A stretch of DNA of 64,000 nucleotides, from positions 1,674,001 through 1,738,000 of the forward strand of contig CAWGKI010000001.1 of assembly GCA_963823095.1 (NCBI GenBank). The letters are read 5' to 3'. The notes below the pieces were generated by a model, which saw nothing but the letters and a program-made list of their open reading frames with translations, was not told the DNA's origin and did no database searches. This DNA is from CAIVVT01 sp963823095 (GTDB lineage: Bacteria; Acidobacteriota; Terriglobia; Bryobacterales; Bryobacteraceae). This document shows, piece after piece, positions 26,185 to 34,954 of this stretch (positions are counted from its first letter, which is position 1; each line of letters opens with the position of its first letter). Position numbers and translations under genes: made by a program.

Positions 26185-27385
26185 TCGGAATAATCGAAGT
26201 AAAGGCGTTCCCGTTCGCGCGGAGTGCGAGCACCGAAACGGCGCCTTTGTCCACGGAGAAATCGACGGCCCCTTGCTGCCCCGTCACGGTGGGCACCCAA
26301 TCGTGCAGCAGAAAGGCCATCCGGTTCTGGGCCGGCAGCGGCTTTTGGATGCCCGCCCCGATGGGCTGCCCCGCCGCATCCAGCGTGGTGACCGTCAGCG
26401 TCGCGTCCTGGTCCGATGGATTCAGAACGGCGATCGCTGTGATGTACTTCGTATCGTCGAAGATCACACGCACTTTGGTTGCGGTCAGCGTAGCGAAAGG
26501 CACCGTAGCTTCCTGCGGAGGCGTTCCGGCGGGTTCTCGCCGGAATATGCCATAGCCGTTCACTCCAGGTGGCAGGTTCAGCAGTATCGAGCCCTGTGTT
26601 GCGGTCCCCTGATCGGGCATCTCCACCATCGCCGTCCCCCCCGCCGGGAGCGACACGTCCTGACTGGTTGTGATCGTGCCGCCGCCCAGGGTCACGGACA
26701 GCGGCGCTCCGGACGGATCGACAAAATCGAGCGTCGCGGTCGCCGCGGTCGATCCCGTATTGGTCAGGTAGACCGCGGTGTACCAGCCTTGTCCATATAC
26801 CAACTGCGGCATCGCCATATTCGGCGCGGGCGAGGGTTGAATCGTCAGCATCGTGGTGTAGATGTGGTCCCCAGTGGGAAGCCCATTGTTGTTGGCCGCG
26901 TTACCGGCCGCATAGAACGTGACGGAGCCCACGTTCGTGCTGGGTGCGGTCCAAAGAACGTCCCAGCTCGCTCCGCCCGGGGTCCCTGGGCGCGTTCCGG
27001 CGCTGGTGTGGGTGACGTATTGCAGCGGGCCCAACGCCTCCAGTTGGGCCAAAGTGTCACCCGCGGGCAGCGAGAGCGTACCCGCCGGTTTGGTGCCGTC
27101 GCTGCCAAGGCGCGCCGTCAGCTCGAACCCCCAGCGCATCGCGGTAGGGTCCGAGACCGTGACGGTCAGATGGATCGTCTGCCCCGGGCCGTACGTCAGC
27201 GCATCGACCAGACCGATCTTGACGCTGCCGCCGTTGCTGTTTGCGACTCCGATGTGACAGACCGTGCAGTTGGTCTCGCCAGGCGCGCCCGTCTCGCCCG
27301 CTGGCGCTCCGAAACTGTGAGCGAACAATCCAGCCGCGCAGAGCGGAAGGAGCAATGCGAGTGAGAAGAAACCTGATGGCCGCAT
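26171..27385 (-). CDS. Secreted mono-haem choice-of-anchor-V domain protein
   Basis: The 404-residue protein has a signal peptide (MRPSGFFSLALLLPLCAAGLFA), then the choice-of-anchor-V (Reeler-like) domain that begins with a CXXCH motif (TNCTVCHIG) near residue 40 and continues 'GFELTARLGSDG' through 'GDHIYTTML'. A second beta-rich repeat region (about 185-400) follows, with 'YGQGWYTAVYLTNTG', typical of acidobacterial secreted proteins. The single haem site suggests a surface or periplasmic electron carrier, but haem function is untested in this domain family. It converges with the kinase gene and overlaps its end by 14 bases, so transcription from both sides meets here. Its position next to the MtrAB-like cluster is suggestive. 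Confidence 0.8.
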   Translation of the reverse strand: MRPSGFFSLALLLPLCAAGLFAHSFGAPAGETGAPGETNCTVCHIGVANSNGGSVKIGLVDALTYGPGQTIHLTVTVSDPTAMRWGFELTARLGSDGTKPAGTLSLPAGDTLAQLEALGPLQYVTHTSAGTRPGTPGGASWDVLWTAPSTNVGSVTFYAAGNAANNNGLPTGDHIYTTMLTIQPSPAPNMAMPQLVYGQGWYTAVYLTNTGSTAATATLDFVDPSGAPLSVTLGGGTITTSQDVSLPAGGTAMVEMPDQGTATQGSILLNLPPGVNGYGIFRREPAGTPPQEATVPFATLTATKVRVIFDDTKYITAIAVLNPSDQDATLTVTTLDAAGQPIGAGIQKPLPAQNRMAFLLHDWVPTVTGQQGAVDFSVDKGAVSVLALRANGNAFTSIIPITVQ

Positions 27386-27557
27386 TACGAGTCTCCTTTT
27401 GCTTTTGGAGTGGCGCGAATCCCTCCGCGCCCTCCCTTTCAGCCCGATAGTAGGCGCGGGCCGCCGAGGCAGTCGTCACGCTCGTGTGAAAGTCCTGTCA
27501 ACAACCTTCCGCCGCGGACTTGTGACCACCAGTACGGCCGCGATAGAGTGAGCGTTC

Positions 27558-28811
27558 GTGTCTCAACCCCGCCCCACGCTTCCGCATCCCTGGCGCTTGC
27601 TCGCGCTGCTCGTGCTTTCGATCTTCATCAACTACATCGATCGCGCCAATCTCTCGGTCGCGGCAGAGGATCTGCGCCGCGAACTGATGCTGCGCCCATC
27701 GCAATTGGGTCTGCTGCTTTCCGCCTTCTTCTGGACCTACGCGGCCTTTCAACTGATTGCCGGCTGGCTTGTGGACCGCTACAACGTCTTCTGGGTCTAC
27801 GGAATAGGGTTTTTCGCGTGGTCCCTGGCAACAGGCCTCACCGGAGCCGTCACCGGCTTTTCGATGCTGTTTGCGTTGCGGCTCCTGCTCGGGATGGGCG
27901 AGTCCGTGGCTTACCCCGCCTACTCGCGCATCCTCGCCTCGGGCTTCCCCGAAAGGCATCGCGGATTCTGCAACGCCGCCATCGACGCGGGATCGAAACT
28001 AGGCCCTGCGCTGGGCACGCTAATTGGAGGGTTGATCGTCGCCGCCGCAGGCTGGCGCTCATTGTTCTTCATCCTCGGCGGCGGAGCGCTGCTGTGGCTG
28101 ATCCCGTGGTTCCTCTTCATCCCGAAGAACCTGCCCGCACGTGCGCCGGAAGCGGTGGGCGGACCCGGTTTCCTCGACATCGTGAAGCGCCGTGAAGTGT
28201 GGGGTACGTTCCTCGGCCTGTTCGCCATCAACTGGTCCTGGTATTTCCTCATCACCTGGCTGCCGTCTTATCTGAGGGTGGCGCGCGGCTTCACGCAGGC
28301 TGAGATGGCGATATTCGGGTCTGTGCCTTTCTGGTGCATCGCAGGCTCATCGCTCACCTTCGGAGTGCTCTCCGATCGCCTGATTACGCGCGGGTTCTCT
28401 GTGTCCTCGGTCCGCCGCGGCTTTGTGGTGGGTGGCCTGGTCTCGGCCGGTCTGCTCATGCTCCCGGTTGCACTCGTCGCTTCAGGGCGCACGGCGCTGG
28501 TCTTGCTCACTATCGCGACGGGTCTTTTCGGGTTGTGCACGTCCAACATCTGGGCCATCACGCAACGCCTCGCCGGTCCCTCCGCGGCAGGTAAGTGGAC
28601 CGGGGCGCAGAACGCCTTCGGCAACCTGGCGGGCGTCTTCGGTCCCTGGCTGACGGGCGTACTGGTGGAAAAGTCCGGCTCTTACGTGTCGGCGTTCGCG
28701 CTGGTGTCGGTGGTGCTTGTGTTGGGCGCCATCTCTTTTCTCGTGCTGATCCCTCGCCTGGATCCTGTCGATTGGACACAACGATCGCTCGCGCGCGACG
28801 CCTCAAACTGA
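27558..28811 (+). CDS. MFS transporter (anion:cation symporter type)
   Basis: The 417-residue permease has twelve predicted membrane helices. The first is followed by 'NYIDRANLSVAAEDL', the signature of the ACS branch of the major facilitator family (glucarate/phthalate/hexuronate transporters). A loop between helices 2 and 3 carries 'GWLVDRYNVFWVYG', and 'GESVAYPAYSRILASGFPERHRG' is the family's helix-4/5 hallmark. The start is GTG 27558. Substrate is probably an organic anion such as a sugar acid, judged by family only. It is transcribed alone, divergent from the mono-haem protein. Confidence 0.9.
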   Translation: MSQPRPTLPHPWRLLALLVLSIFINYIDRANLSVAAEDLRRELMLRPSQLGLLLSAFFWTYAAFQLIAGWLVDRYNVFWVYGIGFFAWSLATGLTGAVTGFSMLFALRLLLGMGESVAYPAYSRILASGFPERHRGFCNAAIDAGSKLGPALGTLIGGLIVAAAGWRSLFFILGGGALLWLIPWFLFIPKNLPARAPEAVGGPGFLDIVKRREVWGTFLGLFAINWSWYFLITWLPSYLRVARGFTQAEMAIFGSVPFWCIAGSSLTFGVLSDRLITRGFSVSSVRRGFVVGGLVSAGLLMLPVALVASGRTALVLLTIATGLFGLCTSNIWAITQRLAGPSAAGKWTGAQNAFGNLAGVFGPWLTGVLVEKSGSYVSAFALVSVVLVLGAISFLVLIPRLDPVDWTQRSLARDASN

Positions 28812-28862
28812 GGCGACCGGAAGCGCCCTCGCAGAGAGTAGAATCGGTCTTCCAGATAACAC

Positions 28863-29739
28863 ATGCGGAACGAACCTTCGCACAGCCCCGATTCCGCGCC
28901 GGCCGCTTCGGGAATTCGCTTGCTTGGCCGCTCGGACTTGCCCGGAGCGATGCATCTGAAGGAATGCGCCGGCTGGAATCAGACAAAAGAGGATTGGGAG
29001 CGCCTGCTCGAACTGGAGCCCGAGGGCTGTTTCGGCCTGGAGCAAGACGGACGGCTGGCGGCAACCACCACGGTGCTTACCTACGGCCGGGACCTCGCCT
29101 GGATTGGCATGGTGCTGACCTTGCCCGAATATCGAGGGCACGGCTTCGCCAGCATGCTGATGGAGCATGCAATAGATTTCGCCTCGCGTCGCGGAATTGC
29201 GAAAATCGGCCTGGATGCGACCGGCATGGGAATCGGCGTGTACCGTCGTTTCGGCTTCGAACCGGAGGCGCCGGAGTCGACTATCAAGCGCTGGGCGCGG
29301 CCGGCATCGGCTGGCCTGTTATCGCCCGTCGCTGTCGATGCCTGGCAGCCTCATGCGGAATTGGACCGTCGCGCGTTCGGGGCGGACCGCTCTGAATTGC
29401 TGCAGAGTCTGGCACGCGTGGAATCCGCGTCTGTCCCAGGCCGCGGATACGCCATGGGACGCCCTGGGTCTCAGGCAGCGTACTTCGGTCCCTGCGTGGC
29501 AGACTCCTCCGGCGTCGCGGAGACGCTCTTGCGTTGGTATCTCGCGCGCCATCCAGCCGAGCCAGTCTATTGGGACATCCTGGCCGCCAACCATGTGCGC
29601 GGAAGCACTCGCGCAGGAACATGGATTCGCCCCCGTCCGCGAATTGACCCGCATGGTGCGCGTCCTCAGGCCTGACGCCCAACATGCTCCTGCGGATGCC
29701 CGATTGGTCTACGCGACCGCCGGTCTCGAGTGCGGCTGA
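28863..29739 (+). CDS. GNAT N-acetyltransferase (C-terminal frameshift)
   Basis: The N-terminal GNAT domain is clear: 'GIRLLGRSDLPGAM', 'VLTLPEYRGHGFASMLMEHAIDFA' (acetyl-CoA loop) and 'GIGVYRRFGFEPE'. A second GNAT-like half follows. The frame as read ends at 29675, but one extra base near 29592 leaves the conserved ending in another frame. Removing it gives ...DILAAN-MCAEALAQEHGFAPVRELTRM..., the standard end of this two-domain family, with a stop at 29739. The mature length would be about 291 residues. The start ATG 28863 lies 51 bases after the MFS stop. The acetyl acceptor is unknown. The truncated version would lose only the end of the second domain. Confidence 0.8.
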
Positions 29740-29835
29740 TTGCCGACAAACTCAGTGACAAGATGCCATGCCATGCGGTGAGCCCACCGCTTGCGTCTGG
29801 CGCGCGCTCCCCGATGCGATAGAATCCTCGACAAC

Positions 29836-30640
29836 ATGAATCGTCGTAATTTCGTCGCCGGCGCCGCCGGCGCCTCCCTCTTCGCGCCCATCTCGATGGA
29901 CGCGGCATCACAGAATTCCCAACCGCCAGCGGGCAAACCAATGTTTCTAGAACTTCGCAAAATCCTGCTTCGCAACACGACGGACAATCAGCGCGGACGC
30001 GCCACGGATTTCCTCACCAAGGCCTATGCTCCCGCGCTGTCGAAAGCCGGCGCAGTCACCGTAGGCCTGTTCAGCCCCGCGGTCGCCGCGGATTCGCCCT
30101 TCGCTTTGCTGCTCGCTTCGTTTCCGTCCTTGGACACATTCGATCAGGCCCACGCCAAGATGTGGAGCGACGCGGCGTTCGCCAAAGAAGCCGAGCGGGC
30201 CACGAGCGGGCCGCTGCTCTACGAAAGGATGGAGGTCACCCTGCTGAAGGGCTTCCCCAGTTTCCCCGGGCATCGAGGTTCAGCAAGGTGAAGCCGGGCG
30301 GCCGGCGCGAATGTTTGAACTGCGTACTTACGAATCCAACTCGCTGCTCTCGCTCAGCCGGAAAATCAAAATGTTCGGGGACGGCGAGATCGACATCTTC
30401 CGCAAATACGGACTTGCGCCCGTCTTCTTCGGCGAGCAGATTGCCGGCGCCAAGATGCCTTGTCTCACTTACATGGTCGCGTTCGATAACCTGGCAGCGC
30501 GCGACGCCAACTGGCGCGCGTTCGGGACGAGTCCGGAGTGGAAAAAGCTCTCGTCGACGCCCGGCCTGAGCGATGGGGAAGTCGTGTCTAATATCAGCAA
30601 CATGCTGTTGACGCCGATGGCCGGGTCGCAAATTCGATAA
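29836..30640 (+). pseudogene. Tat-exported NIPSNAP-family protein (frameshifted)
   Basis: Two frames encode one protein of about 267 residues. The first (29836-30291) starts with a Tat-like signal (NRRNFVAGAAGASLF) and carries NIPSNAP domain one (MFLELRKILLRNTTDNQRGR ... KAYAPAL). The second (30311-30640) starts 'MFELRTYESNSLLSL' and ends with the family's typical 'AGSQIR'. One extra base at about 30268 separates them; removing it reads ...SFPGIEVQQGEAG..., which links the domains. NIPSNAP-family proteins have two such ferredoxin-like domains; function in bacteria is unknown. The second half could also be translated from its own ATG. Confidence 0.8.
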
Positions 30641-30672
30641 GGGACGAGTCTGGGATCGGCGGCGCAGGCAGA

Positions 30673-32097
30673 CTAATGCGGCCGCCGCATCCGCTCGCGC
30701 GCTTCCTTCACGATCGGACCATAAACCAACTTGTCGAAGGGCGGGCAGCCCGTCGGATACTGGCCCAACTCGTTCGTCTTCTGCCTCATCAGGAATGAAC
30801 AATAGGTGAGCGTCTTGCAGACACGCGCCTCATCGAGTTCGCCCTTTTCCAGCGCGTCGCGCGCGAAGTCCGGATAGGAAAGCACGCCGCGCCCCAGACC
30901 GAACAACCGGATGGCGCCGGACTCCAGATTGGCCGCCGCCGCATTCAGCGCGTACTTCTGCAGCCAGCTATAGCCGGTACCGATCATGGGTAAATCCGGG
31001 AACGCGCGTTGCAGCGACTCGGCCACGCGGAAATGCCGGTCCACGCCCAGCAGCGGGTGCTCGGGCTGCTCGTAGTTGCCCTCGTCGGGCTTCTCGAAAG
31101 GACGCCCGATGTGCGGGTTGTAATACGGACAGCCGATGGAGACATTCAGCAACTCCAGGCCATCCTCCACCAGCCAGGCGAGTAGCTGCTTCACCTCGCT
31201 GAGATCTTCTTCCATCGGATTCTCGGGATTCACGCCCCAGCCCCAGGGGTACGGCACAGGATAGGGATACGGCTCGCCCAGCCCGGTCGCGGGGTTCCGC
31301 CGGTACGGAACGCAGTCGAAACAGCCCAGCCGCATGGCCAGCGTCAGCCGTTTGCCGTAACGGTCGCGCACCTTGCGGAAGACATTGCGCAACAACCGCG
31401 CCCGGTTTTCGAGTGAGCCGCCGTAGCGCCCCTCGCGTGTTTTTGCGCCAAGCAACTCGCTAAGCAGGTAGCCATGCGTCGCCTTGATGTCGACGCTGGT
31501 GAAACCCGCTTCGAGCGCCAGACCGGCGGCCACAACGAACTCATCCTCGATGCGCTCCAGTGCGTCGTCTGCGATCACCGGATAATCGGACGGCACGCCG
31601 CTCTTCTCGTCGATCGGCGGGTTGTGATAGGCGATCGTCTTCTTCGGGTAGGAATAGCGGCCGGAAACCGTGAGTTGCACGGGGATCAACAGATCGTCGG
31701 TTGAACCATAGGCTTCGCGGTGCAACGTACGCACACGGTCGAGCAGCCGCGCGAAATCGTCTTTAGTCGAAGGGTTGAGCCAGAGTTGCCGCGAGTTGGC
31801 CCGCCCGTCCTCGCGGATCGCGGTAGCCTCGAACCAGATCAGCTTGGCGCCGCCCGTGGCAAAGCGCTCGTAGCGCCGCCACGTCAGCTCGCCCGGACGG
31901 CCGTCCAGCGTCCCATCGCAGCCCTCCATGGGATGAATCGCCATGGAGTTGCCTACGGTGACCGATCCCACACGGACTGGCTTCGCCAGAGCGGCGCGGA
32001 CACGATCCTTTTCTTCAACGAAATGCACGTTGCGGGCATTCAGCGTAGCCGCCGCGCCGGCCAGTTCCGCCAGGCTCTTGTAGGTGAAGTGTCTCAT
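30673..32097 (-). CDS. NADH:flavin oxidoreductase / Old Yellow Enzyme family
   Basis: The product from ATG 32097 is about 474 residues, a TIM-barrel FMN enzyme of the OYE/2,4-dienoyl-CoA-reductase-like type. Signatures are 'LAKPVRVGSVTVGNSMAIHPMEG' (start of barrel, FMN side), 'VDIKATHGYLLSELLGAKTREGRYGGSLENRARLL' (substrate and FMN phosphate region), and 'IGTGYSWLQ' near the end. There is no C-terminal [4Fe-4S]/FAD extension like that of the dienoyl-CoA reductases. The ATG overlaps the stop of the upstream MFS gene (ATGA) when its frameshifts are repaired, so the two form an operon. A frame extending to 32169 is open but has no support. Likely role: reduction of an activated alkene or similar carbonyl compound, perhaps one imported by the transporter. 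Confidence 0.88.
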   Translation of the reverse strand: MRHFTYKSLAELAGAAATLNARNVHFVEEKDRVRAALAKPVRVGSVTVGNSMAIHPMEGCDGTLDGRPGELTWRRYERFATGGAKLIWFEATAIREDGRANSRQLWLNPSTKDDFARLLDRVRTLHREAYGSTDDLLIPVQLTVSGRYSYPKKTIAYHNPPIDEKSGVPSDYPVIADDALERIEDEFVVAAGLALEAGFTSVDIKATHGYLLSELLGAKTREGRYGGSLENRARLLRNVFRKVRDRYGKRLTLAMRLGCFDCVPYRRNPATGLGEPYPYPVPYPWGWGVNPENPMEEDLSEVKQLLAWLVEDGLELLNVSIGCPYYNPHIGRPFEKPDEGNYEQPEHPLLGVDRHFRVAESLQRAFPDLPMIGTGYSWLQKYALNAAAANLESGAIRLFGLGRGVLSYPDFARDALEKGELDEARVCKTLTYCSFLMRQKTNELGQYPTGCPPFDKLVYGPIVKEARERMRRPH

Positions 32098-33469
32098 TCC
32101 GGCAGCGGGTTTCCTTTCGTTTCGGGAGCGAAGGGCAGCGCGATAATCCCGATCAGAAATGCGGCGCACATAGTGATGCCCGCGTAACGCATCGGCTCGT
32201 CATATCCGGCATACACCCGGCTCGTCAGCAAGCCGAGAGCCGAGCGGACCCAAGGCGGCCACAAAACGCCCGATGTTGTAGCAGAACGAGGTGCCCGTGC
32301 TCCGCAGCCGGGTCGGGAAAAAGTTCCGGCAGGTAGATGGCATAGCCGCCGAACAAGGAGAGCTGCGCAAAGCCCATCAGCGGGATCATCCAGAAGATGT
32401 CACTGAACGTGCTCAGCTTCCAGAACGTGAAGGCTGTCATTCCCATTGCGGCCAGGAAGCCAGCGAGGAAGGCCTTCTTGCGTCCAACCTTTTGCGTCAG
32501 GGTGGTGAAGGCGTAGACGCCCCAGAAAGCGCCAAAGTTCTGCACTAGCGACGTGATGCCTGTCCAGTAAGTCAGTTTGCCGGCGATCACGCTTTCGGCC
32601 AGGCCCTGGGCATGGAATGTCTTCGACAAGACCGAGCGAAGCAGATCGAAGCTGAAGAAGCCGATGCCCCAAAGCCCGATGACGCCCGAGGCCGCCAGAG
32701 CCATGCCGATGAGGGAATTCTTGCGCCAGCGCGGAGTGCCGAGCAACTCGCCGAAGCTGCCCATCTTCTTCTTGGCATCCTTGTCGCGCTGCCACTGAGC
32801 AGGCTCTTTGAGCTTCCGGAAAACCAGGATGGCCAGCAGCGCAGGGAGGGCCCCGATCATGAACATGTAACGCCAGGAGCTGGCGATCGTGCCAGTCTGC
32901 TCCATACGCCCGAGAACGATGCCGGTCACCGCGGCCGCCATATTGCCGACTGCCGAGAACGCTTGCAGCAGGCCCAGTGCGTAAGGACGCGCCCTGTCGG
33001 GCATCACCTCGGCCACCAGCGCCACGCCGACCGCGAATTGTCCGCCAACGGCCAGTCCCGTCATGAAGCAGAACGCCGAGAACTGCCAGACGTCGGTAGC
33101 GAAGGACGTCAGACCCGTGAACAGTGAGTAGAAGAGGATCGTGATGATCATCGTCTTCACTCGACCTAGGCGATCTCCCAGCACGCCGAAAATAACGCCT
33201 CCGATGGCCCATCCGATGATGAAAATCGAGGTGGCGTAGCCGGCGTACTCGGCCACGAGCCCGGCCAGTTCTTTGCCTGTTGCCTTGGAAGCGAGAAGCT
33301 CGGCGATCGCGGGCCGCCGGGCCAGATTGAAGATCTGTTGATCCATGGTGTCGAACAACCAGCCGAGGCTGGCGACGAGCAGCACGAACCAGTGATAGCC
33401 GGTCAGTTCTTTGTACCAAGGAAGGGACGCGCCAGAAGATGGCGTATGAGCGGGACCGTCGTTAGGCAT
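32094..33469 (-). pseudogene. MFS transporter, SHS (sialate:H+ symporter) type, with two frameshifts
   Basis: About 457 residues when repaired. Helix pattern and signatures 'GWLFDTMDQQIFNLARRPAI', 'GWAIGGVIFGVLGDRLGRVKT' and 'AVGVALVAEVMPDRARPYALG' place it in the SHS branch of MFS. ATG 33469 has GGAAGG just upstream; the frame to 33589 is an open extension only. Extra bases at 32314 and 32238 break the last quarter. Skipping both gives ...LPELFP-TRLRSTGTSFCYNIGRF... and ...LGLGLLTSRVYAGYDEPMRYAG..., ending at 32094 in an ATGA overlap with the oxidoreductase start. That overlap strongly supports the repaired reading. As read, the product ends early with helix 11 onward lost. The family transports sugars and organic acids. 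Confidence 0.82.
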
Positions 33470-33552
33470 GACCTTCCATTCTCTGTAATGCGAGAAGAGG
33501 TCCGCAACGTAAATGCGAGGTGCGGGCTTTGCCGAACGATGGCGGATGCGGA

Positions 33553-33921
33553 TCAGGAACGCATCAATCCCACGCCAAGCCAGATCCACGCGGCGATGAA
33601 TGCCAGCCCGCCCAGAGGCGTGATCGCGCCCAACATGGTCACTCCGGTCAGGGCCAGAATGTACAGACTGCCCGAGAACAGGATGATGCCGGCGAGCAGC
33701 AGCCAGCTCACCCGGCTCGCGGTGTTCGCATTCAGACTCCCCGACCGGGCGGCCAGTCCAACGGCCAGCAAACCGATTGAATGGATGAGGTGGTAGAAGA
33801 CCGCCTTCTCCCAGACGCTCATCAGGTAGGCGTCCAAGTGGTTCTTCAAACCGTGCGCGCCGAAGGCGCCCAGCGCCACCGCCACGGCGAGAGAGAAGGC
33901 TCCGATAGCTGCAGAATTCAT
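33553..33921 (-). CDS. DUF423-family small membrane protein
   Basis: The 122-residue protein has four membrane helices and the family's fixed motifs: 'ALGAFGAHGLKNHL' near the start, 'WEKAVFYHLIHSIGLL' in the middle and 'FSGSLYILALTG' plus 'ITPLGGLAFIAAW' in the second half. The length fits the family (about 120-130 residues). The function is unknown. It is followed 83 bases later by the MFS gene on the same strand, and preceded by a large palindromic repeat (33933-34012) that separates it from DUF6526. Confidence 0.93.
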   Translation of the reverse strand: MNSAAIGAFSLAVAVALGAFGAHGLKNHLDAYLMSVWEKAVFYHLIHSIGLLAVGLAARSGSLNANTASRVSWLLLAGIILFSGSLYILALTGVTMLGAITPLGGLAFIAAWIWLGVGLMRS

Positions 33922-33932
33922 AAATTAGTCAT

Positions 33933-34012
33933 AACCGCTCCTTACGGTCGCGCTCCGTTTCGAGTATCCCCGCTCCGCCCCGAAACGGAGCCGCGACCGT
34001 GAGGGAGCGGTT
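33933..34012. repeat. Long palindromic intergenic repeat (REP-like)
   Basis: The left arm (33933-33962, starting AACCGCTCC and ending CTCCGTTTCG) pairs with the right arm (33981-34012, CGAAACGGAG ... GAGCGGTT) with one gap and two mismatches; the loop is 18 bases. The 16-base core AACGGAGCCGCGACCG is repeated at 46380-46395. It lies between two minus-strand genes and could fold into a stable hairpin that protects or ends transcripts. Confidence 0.75.
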
Positions 34013-34076
34013 GTGATGCTAAGGCGACTTTCGTCGGAGCGCATGCCTTGCCACTAACGCGACGCTATCCCGTTTA

Positions 34077-34520
34077 TCAGGCCCGGTAGTAGTCGCCCCG
34101 CCAGTTCTTGATGGCCTGCTTGATGGCCTTGGGCTCCATGTTCCGTTCCGCGGCCTGCGCCGCAAGTCCGACAAACTCGCCGTCGGAAGCGAAGCGCAAC
34201 GCGACAATCTGGAGCGCGCTGAGGCGCGGGTCCAACAGCTTACCTGTTGCTGCGAAGTGCCGCAGGTTTTCCTCCGCGCGGATGGCTCGGTCCTGCGCTT
34301 TGAGGGCAAAGGTGCGGCAGAAGACAAACAGCAGAACAGCCACAATCTCCAGCACGAAGATGAGTGAAGCGCTGTAGATCCTCTGGTGATTTCCGAGGGA
34401 CAGGTACAGGTTGACGCACGAGCCAATCAGCCCGAGCACGATCAACCCGCTGAGCAAGAAATGGTAAACAGGCACGAACCGCGCGTGGTTGGAATAGTTC
34501 TGGGTCTGCTCCGCAGCCAT
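34077..34520 (-). CDS. DUF6526-family membrane protein
   Basis: The 147-residue protein has two membrane helices (about 19-38 and 49-69) after a short polar N-terminus 'QNYSNHARFVPVYHFLL', which is the family's characteristic start, and a soluble helical C-terminal part (LSALQIVALRFASDGEFVGLA). I recognise this as the DUF6526 type, whose function is unknown. The length fits. It is transcribed divergently from a small plus-strand gene at 34637. Confidence 0.8.
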   Translation of the reverse strand: MAAEQTQNYSNHARFVPVYHFLLSGLIVLGLIGSCVNLYLSLGNHQRIYSASLIFVLEIVAVLLFVFCRTFALKAQDRAIRAEENLRHFAATGKLLDPRLSALQIVALRFASDGEFVGLAAQAAERNMEPKAIKQAIKNWRGDYYRA

Positions 34521-34636
34521 GTGAAACCTCCTGACGATATCTTGTCGATTGTAGCCTTAACCGGCGCAGGGCGCACAATGAGGCCGCGGGCCGGAGCATA
34601 CATGCGGCTTGAATAGCCGCCTTCCATAATAGGGAC

Positions 34637-34954
34637 ATGAGTTACGAGTTCCGCCGCGACGACCGGGTTCTCGTCGTGCAACCGGAGAGCTACAGCACCG
34701 CTAAACTGCGCTGTTGGGCGCAGACCTTGCCGGACGGCATTCTGGTGGGCTTGGGCGAGATGAACGCCATCCGAACCGTACGCCGGGAACTGGCCGATTG
34801 CGAGAACGTGCTGTTCACTCACGGTTCTCGCAAAGAGATTCCGTGGCGCGACGGCTTCTTCACCGTAATCGTCGACGCGGAGAGTGGCGCCGCGACGCCC
34901 GAGATGCGGCGTGTCCTCGGCCCTTCCGGACGCATATACTCAATTCAGCCATGA
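34637..34954 (+). CDS. Small hypothetical protein, methyltransferase-like fragment
   Basis: The 105-residue protein has alternating strands and helices: 'VLVVQPESYSTAKL', 'VLFTHGSRKEIPWRDGFFTVIVDAESG' and 'PEMRRVLGPSGRIYSI'. The last two resemble strands 4 and 5 of class I SAM-dependent methyltransferases (IVD... then ...RVLGPSGR), but the SAM-binding glycine motif is missing, so it is unlikely to be active. It may be a shortened or repurposed member. Its stop overlaps the start of the epimerase-like gene by 4 bases (ATGA), so the two are translationally coupled. Confidence 0.6.
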   Translation: MSYEFRRDDRVLVVQPESYSTAKLRCWAQTLPDGILVGLGEMNAIRTVRRELADCENVLFTHGSRKEIPWRDGFFTVIVDAESGAATPEMRRVLGPSGRIYSIQP

